Shown: in pieces, positions 22,456 to 30,687 of the stretch
How the letters are laid out: every line of letters starts with the position of its first letter
How positions within the stretch are numbered: the stretch's first letter is position 1
Source of the DNA: a bacterium
GTDB taxonomy: Bacteria; Cyanobacteriota; Vampirovibrionia; Gastranaerophilales; Gastranaerophilaceae
Assembly (NCBI GenBank): GCA_017467605.1
Contig: JAFUSQ010000042.1
Location: 1 to 38,894, forward strand
DNA: 38,894 nucleotides
Direction: 5' to 3'
Made by a program: the position numbers and the translations under genes
The notes under the pieces: model-generated
What the model was told of the DNA's origin: nothing
The model's input: only the letters and a program-made list of their open reading frames with translations
Database searches by the model: none

Positions 22456-22728
22456 TTACCTTTTTTGATCGAGGTTCGCACCTTTTAAGAAATTGTGCTG
22501 GCTGTTTTCGGCAATTAACTGTTCCATTTTATTAAGTTGATGTCTGTGATAGTTAAGCCTGTACTGCGCCATTCTTAATTTCTTTTTGACCGTCAAAAAA
22601 TCTTTAATTCCTTCTACTACCGAACTTGCTATAGATTGAACAGGATTCTTTCTAATTAGATAATTCTTTGTGTAAATTAAGAATTCTGAGATTCTTTTCA
22701 GGTATAGCTCCAGAGTTTCTCGAAACAT
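22456..22728 (-). CDS. Hypothetical small basic helical protein
   Basis: 90 residues, basic and helical ('LELYLKRISEFLIYTKNYLIRKNPVQSIASSVVEGIKDFLTVKKKLRMAQYRLNYHRHQLNKMEQLIAENSQ'). No signal peptide. It precedes the coiled-coil gene by 14 bases and is probably co-transcribed. AAGGAGCATA contains its ribosome site. Family not recognised. Confidence 0.62.
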   Translation of the reverse strand: MFRETLELYLKRISEFLIYTKNYLIRKNPVQSIASSVVEGIKDFLTVKKKLRMAQYRLNYHRHQLNKMEQLIAENSQHNFLKGANLDQKR

Positions 22729-22741
22729 TATGCTCCTTACA

Positions 22742-22919
22742 CTTTAGACCTACATATATTTAAAAACATTACTCACTATATAATTGATATTTTTTCGATT
22801 TTAGGCGTAACATTTCTTAATATAAGATCTAAATTTGTCGTATATTTATAGTATACGGCAAAAAATAAAAAAACTTTAATTACTAAAAAATCAGGCTATT
22901 TATTTAAGAATTCAAATAA
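22742..22919. other. AT-rich intergenic gap with a short palindrome
   Basis: No gene seen. It contains CGTATA/TATACG arms near 22839-22857 and A/T runs. It probably carries the promoter of the 22728-22109 pair; no clear boxes can be assigned. Confidence 0.4.
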
Positions 22920-23726
22920 TTACAAGTTTTGGATAGCTTTACTATCGGAATCTATTCCTTCTTTAAGCATTTTTTTAGCGACATCACCTTGAGTATCAAG
23001 CATTTTACAAACTGTTTCAATATTTCTTACTTTTGTTGAAAGTATTGTATCGGCATTTGCGGTAATATTACCCGAAATATTTTGATAAGCCGCTAAAGCT
23101 GCAGAAGAAGTACCTTGCATAAGGTTTCCTAAAACTGTTGTTCCTGCACCATATACCCCTAAATATGGTGAAATTGCAGTCAAAATTCCTCCAAAGCCTG
23201 ATATTGTACTGGCAAAAGGCATAACTATATTTGAAGAAATTTTACCCAAACCTGTACCTGTTCCGATACCATAAGCAGCAGCATTGGCAACACTGGCACC
23301 TACACTTGAAGCATATCCGGTCGGAGTCCCGTTTGTTCCCCAGCCTCCAAGCACAGATGAAGCCCCGCCAGTTGCTAATCCGTATATAGAATTAATCGAA
23401 GCTGCTCCGCTTGGAAATCCTGAATAATTGTACAAAGAATCAACCCCGTATGCTGAACCGGAATTATTTTTTGAATAATACGAAGTTCCGGAAATGTTCA
23501 TAGTCTCAGAACTTCCAAAAACTGTCGCAAATGATGATGGTGCAAGCAAACTTGCAATATTATATAATAAACCGCCTGCAGATTCAAAACCAGTTCCCGT
23601 TCCACTGCCTGAAACAGTTAAATCTCTCAATCTGTCATAAGTTTCCCAAAGTTGAGCTTTTGCCGCTGAACTTGCATCACTGAATCTGTTTGCTATTACC
23701 AAATTACTGTCATATTTATAAGACAT
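22920..23726 (-). CDS. Gly/Ser/Ala-rich protein of unknown function
   Basis: 268 residues. The N-terminal helix ('SYKYDSNLVIANRFSDASSAAKAQLWETYDRLRDL') and C-terminal helices ('NITANADTILSTKVRNIETVCKMLDTQGDVAKKMLKEGIDSDSK') flank a low-complexity Gly, Ser, Ala and Tyr-rich centre (residues 38-215). No classical signal peptide. A helix-variable middle-helix layout without a Sec signal is common in proteins exported by flagellar or other type III systems, but this is only an architectural likeness. GATGAGG ribosome site. It follows the gene at 24809 by 30 bases and is likely co-transcribed. Confidence 0.68.
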   Translation of the reverse strand: MSYKYDSNLVIANRFSDASSAAKAQLWETYDRLRDLTVSGSGTGTGFESAGGLLYNIASLLAPSSFATVFGSSETMNISGTSYYSKNNSGSAYGVDSLYNYSGFPSGAASINSIYGLATGGASSVLGGWGTNGTPTGYASSVGASVANAAAYGIGTGTGLGKISSNIVMPFASTISGFGGILTAISPYLGVYGAGTTVLGNLMQGTSSAALAAYQNISGNITANADTILSTKVRNIETVCKMLDTQGDVAKKMLKEGIDSDSKAIQNL

Positions 23727-23756
23727 TTTAACCTCATCATATTAATGTAAATTTTA

Positions 23757-24809
23757 CTAACTTTCAAAAGTTTTAAATGTACCTTCGATATTTTTAGAAA
23801 TAATTTTATGCACTGCGTCCATTTCTGTTTGAAGCGCATTTTGCTCGGTATCCAATGCTTTTAGTCTTAATTCCAGAGTTCTGTCTTCTGTTTGAATTTG
23901 TTCAGTTTTTGCATTGATATCTTGAACTTGCTTTTCATAAAGTTGTTGATCATATGTATACTGATTCATTGCATCGTTATATGCTTTATCATCAGTAATA
24001 CTTTCTGTTTTTAAATCATATACAATAGAGGAGCCTTCCAATTGAAGTGATGTAGCCCGCCCGCTATCATCATATTCAACTATACCGTACTTTGAAACCT
24101 CTTTATTTTTTTCCTGATAATCAGCATAATAAGAATGAAGTGATAATGTATTATCTGCTCTGCAAGCCTCTAAACTATCATTTGTAGTAGCAGTTTGAGA
24201 GGCAAAATTTACTTCATTATTACTGTCTGTCCAGAAATATATATTATCAAGGGTACCAACATCACCGCTTTCTCTATAATTCTTCCAGTCTTTAGCCAGT
24301 TGTGTATCCGGCCAATCTGTTGATATTTGATCTAACTGAGCACAATATGTACCCCAAGCACCGGTTTCACTTGTATCGGTTCTATCAACGGTATTTAAAC
24401 AAACAACTTTTTTTGTTCCGACCATATAATAACCATCACCCTCAGTCGGTACAACATATTGTACCTGAGGATTTGATTTTGTGTTTCTTATACCTGTATA
24501 TTCAGATATTTTAGAATAATACGTTACGTATGAATTATAATGAATATTATCTGAATCAGTATAATCAGCACTCTGAATTTCCGAAATAGTTTGAGTAACA
24601 TCACCGTTTTTGAATGAATACTGAGTTTTTGTATAATCATTCGTACTCGGCGGAGTTGGGACTTTCATATTATAAAGTTGATTCCATAATTCGGAGCTTT
24701 GATTAGCCAATGCAGTTCTTGCTTGGTTAATTTGCTGTCCTTCATATTCAACATTTGTTTTTCTTGCGGCAAGTGATATCCACCTTGCTTGAGAAGCTGC
24801 CATGCCCAT
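23757..24809 (-). CDS. Protein with flagellin/hook-like terminal helices, unknown function
   Basis: 350 residues. N-terminus 'MGMAASQARWISLAARKTNVEYEGQQINQARTALANQSSELWNQLYNM' is one amphipathic heptad helix. The middle (residues 50-280) is polar, rich in Tyr, Thr, Asp and Ser. The C-terminal 75 residues form a coiled coil 'QIQTEDRTLELRLKALDTEQNALQTEMDAVHKIISKNIEGTFKTFES'. No Sec signal. This resembles the D0/D1 plan of flagellar axial proteins and type III translocators, where N- and C-terminal helices pack together; no sequence motif of flagellin or hook proteins is present. A strong AAGGAG site precedes it, suggesting abundant expression. First gene of the pair with 22920. Confidence 0.7.
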   Translation of the reverse strand: MGMAASQARWISLAARKTNVEYEGQQINQARTALANQSSELWNQLYNMKVPTPPSTNDYTKTQYSFKNGDVTQTISEIQSADYTDSDNIHYNSYVTYYSKISEYTGIRNTKSNPQVQYVVPTEGDGYYMVGTKKVVCLNTVDRTDTSETGAWGTYCAQLDQISTDWPDTQLAKDWKNYRESGDVGTLDNIYFWTDSNNEVNFASQTATTNDSLEACRADNTLSLHSYYADYQEKNKEVSKYGIVEYDDSGRATSLQLEGSSIVYDLKTESITDDKAYNDAMNQYTYDQQLYEKQVQDINAKTEQIQTEDRTLELRLKALDTEQNALQTEMDAVHKIISKNIEGTFKTFES

Positions 24810-24995
24810 TTATACTATCTCCTTCTACGGTTTATAAAATTTTATTTTCATATTGCTTTTAATGAGTTTTTTTAAAAAGTCAATATTATCTATTAAAATT
24901 ATACATAATTTGTTAAGTTTTATATAGCCTAATCCTGAAAAATCAACCGTATGGAGGAAATATTGTTATATTAAACCTGCAAAAGTCGAAAAACC

Positions 24996-25025
24996 TTGAA
25001 ATTTTTTCGTAGTTTCTGCTAAGAT
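24996..25025 (+). promoter_or_regulatory. Probable promoter of the MCE-lpxK genes
   Basis: -35 TTGAAA (24996-25001), 18-bp spacer, -10 TAAGAT (25020-25025). The gene starts at 25059 with GAAGGG in front. The remaining 24810-24995 is AT-rich with no gene. Confidence 0.45.
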
Positions 25026-25058
25026 AATTACAAGCTTATAATAAACGAAGGGTATAAA

Positions 25059-26426
25059 ATGAAATTTTCGTCATCATTTAAAGTTGGATTATTAACACTG
25101 GTAGCATTAGTTCTTCTTGTTGGAACAGTATTAAAAGTTAAAGGCAGAGCTTTCTCATCAGCAGAAAGAATCGAAATACAATTTAAAGATGTTAACGGTT
25201 TAAGACCCGGCGCAGGAGTTCAAATTATGGGATTAAAAGTCGGTCAGGTTGAAGAAATAACCCCTATTGTAGAAGGTGATGACAGTTATGTAAAAGTAAA
25301 ATTTGTAATAACTGATCCTAATGTTCAAATTCCGAGAGCTTCATCATTTTCAATCCAACAATCAGGCTTGATTGGAGAATTGTTCTTGGAAATCACTCCG
25401 CCAAAAACAAAAACTATATATATACCTATGGTTAACAGACATTTACTATACAAAAACGACCCTGTTCAAATGAAATTGAGCGACAAATATTATGATGTAG
25501 GTTTGATTAAATCTGTAGAAGTCGTTTCTCACGAATCATTACCTTACAATTTTAAAGATAAAATTAAAACCGCATATGCTTATAAAGTTCAATACTTTAT
25601 AAATCTTCCGGGATTGGTTTTACCTGATTTTCTTCAAGGTAATGCAATAAATGAAGGTAAATTGCACAAATTAAGACTTGTACCTCTAGATGAAATGCCT
25701 ATAGCATATCCTAATCAGGATTCACCATACACGATATTAGAACCTATGAGATTGTCTGATTTTATGGATTGGCAATATAAAGCGGCTGAAACTTTAACCG
25801 AAACAAATCAAAAAGTTAACGAAATTCTTACTGATGAAACTATTGCAGACTTAAAGAAAACAATTTCAAATATAGATGCTTTAACTGCAAAATCAAATGT
25901 AACTTTAGGTAAAATTGATGATTTATTAGATTCGTCTAAGTCAGATATTGAACAACTTTTAGCTATAACAAAACAAGCTACAGATGATTTTTCAAAATTA
26001 TCTGATAATGTTAATAACATTATCGGGGATAAAAAATTCAAAAAAACATTACTTTCTACTGCTGATTCTGTTGATAAATTGGCTCAAAATCTTAACAAGA
26101 TTATGGACGCGGCAGATGCAGAAGAAACAGGAAAGAATTTAAAAATTATTTCTCAAAATTTGGCACAAATCAGCGAAAGTGTTAACTTAATGACTAAAGA
26201 TGACAATTTAAAAAATCAGTTAACAACCGCTATTACAAATGTAAACAGTGCAATGGCAGAAGTTGCAACCGCTCTTGATACGGTCAACAGAGTAAATCCT
26301 TCAAATCCGGGACAAGCTTCAGACTTGCAGCAAATCGTAAAAGATACTGTTTGCACAACTGCTAATTTGAAAAAATTCTCAGAAAAATTGAACAAAAGAT
26401 TTTTACTGTTCAGATTATTATTCTAA
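25059..26426 (+). CDS. MlaD/MCE-family lipid-transport protein
   Basis: 455 residues. A single N-terminal membrane anchor (residues 7-24, 'KVGLLTLVALVLLVGTVLKV') is followed by one MCE domain (about residues 35-115: 'IEIQFKDVNGLRPGAGVQIMGLKVGQVEEI...VKVKFVI.DPNVQIPRASSFSIQQSGLIGELFLEITP'). The long C-terminal part (from about 240) is helical with repeated 'I...L..T...L..L...' patterns and ends in the hydrophobic 'RFLLFRLLF'. MCE proteins form hexameric rings or tubes moving lipids between membranes. No MlaE/MlaF genes are adjacent. lpxK follows by one base, placing it in envelope biogenesis. Confidence 0.9.
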   Translation: MKFSSSFKVGLLTLVALVLLVGTVLKVKGRAFSSAERIEIQFKDVNGLRPGAGVQIMGLKVGQVEEITPIVEGDDSYVKVKFVITDPNVQIPRASSFSIQQSGLIGELFLEITPPKTKTIYIPMVNRHLLYKNDPVQMKLSDKYYDVGLIKSVEVVSHESLPYNFKDKIKTAYAYKVQYFINLPGLVLPDFLQGNAINEGKLHKLRLVPLDEMPIAYPNQDSPYTILEPMRLSDFMDWQYKAAETLTETNQKVNEILTDETIADLKKTISNIDALTAKSNVTLGKIDDLLDSSKSDIEQLLAITKQATDDFSKLSDNVNNIIGDKKFKKTLLSTADSVDKLAQNLNKIMDAADAEETGKNLKIISQNLAQISESVNLMTKDDNLKNQLTTAITNVNSAMAEVATALDTVNRVNPSNPGQASDLQQIVKDTVCTTANLKKFSEKLNKRFLLFRLLF

Positions 26427-26427
26427 T

Positions 26428-27447
26428 ATGCAAAATATAAAAACTAAAATTACACAAATACATTACCAGAGAAATCCTAAAGGAATATTTTTTGATTTCT
26501 TAAAGTTTTGTTCATATTTTTACGGTATCGGAAGCGGTTTAAAAAACTTTTTATATGACAAAAAAATAATAAAACCTAAAAAAGTTGATGCATACGTTAT
26601 TTCCGTAGGGAATATGACAACCGGCGGAGTAGGAAAAACTCCTATTGTATCAGAAATTGCCAAATATTTAATTGCACAAGGTCAAAAAGTTGCAATCGTA
26701 TCTCGCGGATATGGCGGAAGATTAAGTAATCGCAGTATTAATATGATATCTGACGGTACAACAATTTATTATGATGCACTGCAAGCGGGAGATGAACCGT
26801 TTTGGCTTGCTGAAAATACACCCGGTTGTTACGTTTTCACCTGTAAAAACAGGTATTTAGCTTCAAAATATGCAGTTGATAAATTTGGCGTTCAAATAAT
26901 CATTTTAGATGACGGATTTCAGCACAGAAAGCTTCACAGAGATTTAGATATTGTACTTATGGATAGCGTTAAGGGTTTCGGAAATGAAAACCTTCTTCCT
27001 GCAGGACCACTAAGAGAAGGGCCGGAAGCACTTGAAAGAATTGATAAATTCGTTGTTGTGAGCAAAAATACAAAGCATACCGTAGCTGAAAAAGTTGCGC
27101 GTATCATGCAGAAAAGGTTAAATATTCCTACATCAATTTGCTACACCGAACCGGATTACGTATACAACATTAAAAACGGTCAGCGTCTAATGGAAGGTTT
27201 GGCGGTTACTGCAATGTGTGCAATAGGTCAGCCCCAGCAATTTTATGACTTTTTAACAGGATATCAGGTTGTTAAAACAATCACTTTCGATGACCATCAT
27301 CAGTATGCACCTATTGATATCGTTGATATCTCAGGAAGTATTATAACAACGGAAAAAGATGCCGTTAAACTTGCAAGATTTGACCGTAATAATATCTATG
27401 CATTACGTTTAAAAACAATTATTGACGTTGAAAATTTATTGAAATAA
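26428..27447 (+). CDS. lpxK: Tetraacyldisaccharide 4'-kinase LpxK
   Basis: 339 residues. The Walker A variant 'SVGNMTTGGVGKTPIV' (about residues 60-75), 'IVSRGYGGR', 'GDEPFWLA', 'DDGFQHRKLHRDLDIVLMD' and 'LLPAGPLREGPEALERID' are the LpxK signatures. The C-terminal part contains 'TFDDHHQYAPIDI' and 'IITTEKDAVKL'. It phosphorylates the lipid A precursor at the inner membrane, so the organism makes lipid A. The ATG lies one base after the MCE stop and has no ribosome site, so translation is probably coupled. Confidence 0.96.
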   Translation: MQNIKTKITQIHYQRNPKGIFFDFLKFCSYFYGIGSGLKNFLYDKKIIKPKKVDAYVISVGNMTTGGVGKTPIVSEIAKYLIAQGQKVAIVSRGYGGRLSNRSINMISDGTTIYYDALQAGDEPFWLAENTPGCYVFTCKNRYLASKYAVDKFGVQIIILDDGFQHRKLHRDLDIVLMDSVKGFGNENLLPAGPLREGPEALERIDKFVVVSKNTKHTVAEKVARIMQKRLNIPTSICYTEPDYVYNIKNGQRLMEGLAVTAMCAIGQPQQFYDFLTGYQVVKTITFDDHHQYAPIDIVDISGSIITTEKDAVKLARFDRNNIYALRLKTIIDVENLLK

Positions 27448-27466
27448 TTAAAAATTAGTATATAAT
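27439..27466 (+). promoter_or_regulatory. Possible leaderless promoter of nth inside the lpxK end
   Basis: -35 TTGAAA (27439-27444), 16-bp spacer, -10 TATAAT (27461-27466). ATG 27473 is exactly 7 bases past the -10, with only T residues between and no Shine-Dalgarno. Confidence 0.5.
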
Positions 27467-27472
27467 TTTTTT

Positions 27473-28096
27473 ATGATTGATGAAGTTGTAAGATTACTGG
27501 AAGATGCAAAACAAACAAAAAGCGATTTTGTTGGCTTAATGGATTCGTTCAATGACCCTTACTTAGTTTTAATTTCTTGTATTCTAAGTCTCAGAACAAA
27601 TGATAAAACGACCTATCCTGCAACTTTGCGAATGCTAAAACTGGCAAAAACCCCTCAAGAAATGATGCAGGTAAATGTAGAAGATTTAGAAAAAGCCATT
27701 TATCCTGTCGGATTTTATAAAAATAAAGCAGGACAAATTATAGAATTATCAAAAATTCTCGTTGAAAAATATAATGGTAAAGTTCCCTGCAATATAGATG
27801 AATTGTGTAAATTTAGAGGTGTGGGGAGAAAAACCGCAAATTTAGTTCTATCTCGCGGATTTAACACTCCGGCAATATGTGTTGATGTCCATGTTCACAG
27901 GATTTTTAATCGTTTGGGGTATTTAAAAACAAAAAATCCGGAAGAAACAGAATTTGCCCTGCGTAAAAAACTTCCGAAAAAATATTGGATACCTATAAAT
28001 ACTTTGCTTGTAACCCACGGACAAAATGTGTGTAAACCTATTAAACCAATGTGTAACAAATGTCCTGTTGAAAAATATTGCGCAAAGATTATATAA
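27473..28096 (+). CDS. nth: Endonuclease III
   Basis: 207 residues. Helix-hairpin-helix 'LCKFRGVGRKTANLVLSRGF' with the catalytic Lys of 'GVGRKTAN', then the catalytic Asp in 'CVDVHVHRIFNRLGYL'. The [4Fe-4S] motif at the C-terminus is C-x6-C-x2-C-x5-C ('CKPIKPMCNKCPVEKYC'). It removes oxidised pyrimidines from DNA and cuts the abasic strand. The start seems leaderless. Confidence 0.96.
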   Translation: MIDEVVRLLEDAKQTKSDFVGLMDSFNDPYLVLISCILSLRTNDKTTYPATLRMLKLAKTPQEMMQVNVEDLEKAIYPVGFYKNKAGQIIELSKILVEKYNGKVPCNIDELCKFRGVGRKTANLVLSRGFNTPAICVDVHVHRIFNRLGYLKTKNPEETEFALRKKLPKKYWIPINTLLVTHGQNVCKPIKPMCNKCPVEKYCAKII

Positions 28097-28258
28097 AATA
28101 ATAATATATAAACCTCGCCCCTACGATTTTAACCATAAAGTCTGATACTTGCTTTTTATAACTTTTATATGATAATATTATTATGTTAATTGCCTTATGG
28201 ATAAATAGTACAAGGCAGTTGTGGGTTAATACAATTGAATATAGATAGGAGTTCGAAA

Positions 28259-28762
28259 ATGAGTGTGGAAAATCCGCATAAAATCGACACTGCTAAGTTG
28301 GATTACATTATAGAGAGTAATGGGGGTAAAAAATCCAACTTAATTGCGATTTTACAAAAAGTTCAGGAAGAATATCGTTATTTACCTGAAGATGCGTTAA
28401 TTTACATTGGAACTAAGATGGAAGGGTTGTCTCCTGCAACAGTTTATGGAGTTGCAACATTTTATGCACAATTCTCATTAGATCCAAAGGGTAAATACGA
28501 AATAAGAGTTTGTGATGGTACGGCATGTCACGTTAGAGGTTCAATGCCGGTACTTAACGCAATAAAAGCTCACTTAGACTTAAAAGACGGACAAATGACA
28601 ACAAAAGACGGTTTATTCTCTTTAGAAACCGTTAGTTGTCTTGGTGCTTGCGGGCTTGCTCCTGTTTGCGTTATAAATGGAAAAGTTTATCCTCAAATGA
28701 CTTCTGATGCTATAAAAGTTATCTTAGACACACTTTTAAAAGAAGAAAGAGGGGTAAATTAG
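28259..28762 (+). CDS. hydC: NuoE-like subunit of bifurcating [FeFe] hydrogenase
   Basis: 167 residues from ATG 28259, preceded by ATAGGAG; the frame also extends to a TTG at 28235. Thioredoxin-like NuoE fold with 'KSNLIAILQKVQEEYRYLPEDALIYI', 'VYGVATFYAQFSL' and the [2Fe-2S] ligands 'CDGTAC' and 'CLGAC'. It is the small electron-transfer subunit working with the NuoF-like and HydA proteins downstream. Start of a three-gene operon. A weak promoter may lie near 28152-28180. The leader 28097-28258 also holds 'CCTCGCCCCTACG', which resembles a repeat fragment. Confidence 0.92.
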   Translation: MSVENPHKIDTAKLDYIIESNGGKKSNLIAILQKVQEEYRYLPEDALIYIGTKMEGLSPATVYGVATFYAQFSLDPKGKYEIRVCDGTACHVRGSMPVLNAIKAHLDLKDGQMTTKDGLFSLETVSCLGACGLAPVCVINGKVYPQMTSDAIKVILDTLLKEERGVN

Positions 28763-28764
28763 TT

Positions 28765-30621
28765 ATGACAGCACTAAATATAAATATTAATGATGAGCAA
28801 ACAAGAGCTCAAGATGAAATAAAAAAACAAGGATTAAGAGTTTTGGTTTGTGCAGGTACAGGTTGTGTTGCAAACGGTTCTTTAAAAATTATTGAAAGAT
28901 TTAAAGAATTAGGCGCAGATGTTTCTGCAATGACTGATTACGATAAAATGACAATCGTTCCGACAGGCTGCCACGGTTTTTGCGAACAGGGTGTTTTGGT
29001 AAGTATTCCGGACAAACACGTTACTTATGTAAAAGTAAAACTTGATGATGTTGAAGAAATTTTTGAAAGTCATATCAAAAACGACACGCCTGTTGAAAGA
29101 CTTTTATATACAGATCCGAAAACTCACGAAAAAATTCACAAAGATGAAAATATTAACTTTTATGCAAAACAAACTCGTACAGCTTTAGCAAATTGCGGTC
29201 ATATAAATGCTGAGTGCTTAGATGAAGCAATTGCAGTTAGAGGTTACGAAGCTTTAGCAAAAGTTATTGAACAAAATGACCCTGATGCAGTAATTGCTGA
29301 AATTGAAAAATCAGGATTAAGAGGACGAGGAGGCGGAGGCTTCCCAACCGGTATGAAATGGAAATTTACGGCTGCAAACAGAGGCGGAAAATCTTATGTT
29401 GTTTGTAACGGGGACGAAGGCGATCCGGGTGCATTTATGGACAGATCCGTTATGGAAGGGGATCCTCATAAACTTTTGGAAGGAATTGCAATTGCAGCAT
29501 TTGCAATTGGGGCTGATGAAGCTTATATTTATGTTCGTGCGGAATACCCGCTTGCAATCAAACGTTTAAGAAAAGCAATTAAAGATGCTGAGGAACGTCA
29601 TTATTTAGGTAACAACATAATGGGTTCTGATTTTAATTTGGAAATCCATATTAAAGAAGGGGCAGGCGCATTTGTTTGCGGAGAAGAAACAGCTCTTATC
29701 GCTTCAATTGAAGGTGAACGCGGTATGCCAAGACCAAAACCGCCGTTTCCTGCAAATAAAGGTTTGTTTGGCAGACCAACTTTGATTAACAATGTTGAAA
29801 CTCTTGCTAACGTACCCGTAATATTGTTAAAAGGTGCTGATTGGTTTGCTTCAATGGGTACAGAAAAATCAAAAGGTACAAAAACTTTCGCCCTAACCGG
29901 TGAAGTTAACAATACAGGACTTATTGAAGTTCCTATGGGTACAACTCTTAGAGAAATTATTTTTGATATAGGCGGCGGAGTTCGTAACGGAAAGAAATTT
30001 AAAGCTGTTCAAATCGGCGGACCTTCCGGCGGCTGCTTAACAGAAGAACATCTTGATATTCCGATGGATTATGACAATTTGATTAAGGCAGGAGCTATGG
30101 TTGGTTCAGGCGGTCTTGTTGTTATGGCGGAAGATACCTGTATGGTTGAAGTTGCCCGCTTCTTCCTGAACTTTACTCAAAACGAATCTTGCGGTAAGTG
30201 TGTTCCTTGTCGTGAAGGTACAAAAAATATGTTGAAAATATTAGAAAAAATCGTCGCAGGCAAAGGCGAAATGAAGGATTTGGAAATTCTTGAAGATTTA
30301 GCTTATGCCGTTAAAGACGGTTCTTTATGCGGTTTAGGCAAAACTGCTCCAAACCCTGTATTATCAACATTAAAATACTTTAGAGATGAATACATTGCAC
30401 ATATTAAGGATAAAAAATGTCCTGCAGGTGTTTGTACCGCAATGAAAAAAGTTGTTATTCAAGAATCGTTGTGTAAGGGTTGCACAAAATGTGCAAGAAC
30501 TTGTCCGGTCGGAGCGATTTCAGGAACAGTTAAGCAGCCTCACCATATTGATCAATCAAAATGTATTAAGTGTGAAGCTTGTTTAACTAACTGTCCGTTC
30601 AAAGCGATTGTTTTAGAGTAA
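28765..30621 (+). CDS. hydB: NuoF-like (NADH/FMN) subunit of bifurcating [FeFe] hydrogenase
   Basis: 618 residues. An N-terminal thioredoxin-like [2Fe-2S] domain ('VCAGTGCVANGS', 'TGCHGFCEQGV') is fused to the NuoF core: the NADH-site 'GLRGRGGGGFPTGMKW', the FMN-site 'NGDEGDPGAFMDRS', and the N3-type [4Fe-4S] 'ESCGKCVPCREGTKNM' with a later Cys. The C-terminus adds a two-cluster ferredoxin domain ('CKGCTKCARTCPVGAI', 'CIKCEACLTNCPFKAI'). This layout is typical of HydB/HndC of electron-bifurcating hydrogenases that couple NADH and ferredoxin to H2. Two bases separate it from hydC. Confidence 0.95.
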   Translation: MTALNININDEQTRAQDEIKKQGLRVLVCAGTGCVANGSLKIIERFKELGADVSAMTDYDKMTIVPTGCHGFCEQGVLVSIPDKHVTYVKVKLDDVEEIFESHIKNDTPVERLLYTDPKTHEKIHKDENINFYAKQTRTALANCGHINAECLDEAIAVRGYEALAKVIEQNDPDAVIAEIEKSGLRGRGGGGFPTGMKWKFTAANRGGKSYVVCNGDEGDPGAFMDRSVMEGDPHKLLEGIAIAAFAIGADEAYIYVRAEYPLAIKRLRKAIKDAEERHYLGNNIMGSDFNLEIHIKEGAGAFVCGEETALIASIEGERGMPRPKPPFPANKGLFGRPTLINNVETLANVPVILLKGADWFASMGTEKSKGTKTFALTGEVNNTGLIEVPMGTTLREIIFDIGGGVRNGKKFKAVQIGGPSGGCLTEEHLDIPMDYDNLIKAGAMVGSGGLVVMAEDTCMVEVARFFLNFTQNESCGKCVPCREGTKNMLKILEKIVAGKGEMKDLEILEDLAYAVKDGSLCGLGKTAPNPVLSTLKYFRDEYIAHIKDKKCPAGVCTAMKKVVIQESLCKGCTKCARTCPVGAISGTVKQPHHIDQSKCIKCEACLTNCPFKAIVLE

Positions 30622-30637
30622 GGCGATAAGTAATTTT

Positions 30638-30661
30638 GTAGGGTGGGGTACCTACCCCACC
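30638..30661. repeat. GC-rich palindrome between hydB and hydA
   Basis: GGTGGGGTA and TACCCCACC around CC, preceded by GTAG. It shares the GTAGGGTG start with the 22-bp repeat at 1194. Insertion inside an operon could lower downstream expression or protect the mRNA; it is not a terminator since no T-run follows. Confidence 0.6.
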
Positions 30662-30687
30662 GATAAAAATATTAAGAGGAAAATAAA

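Noticed and set aside
22839-22857. Hairpin as terminator for the gene at 22920
   Set aside because: Arms are short and AT-only, and no T-run follows in the needed direction.
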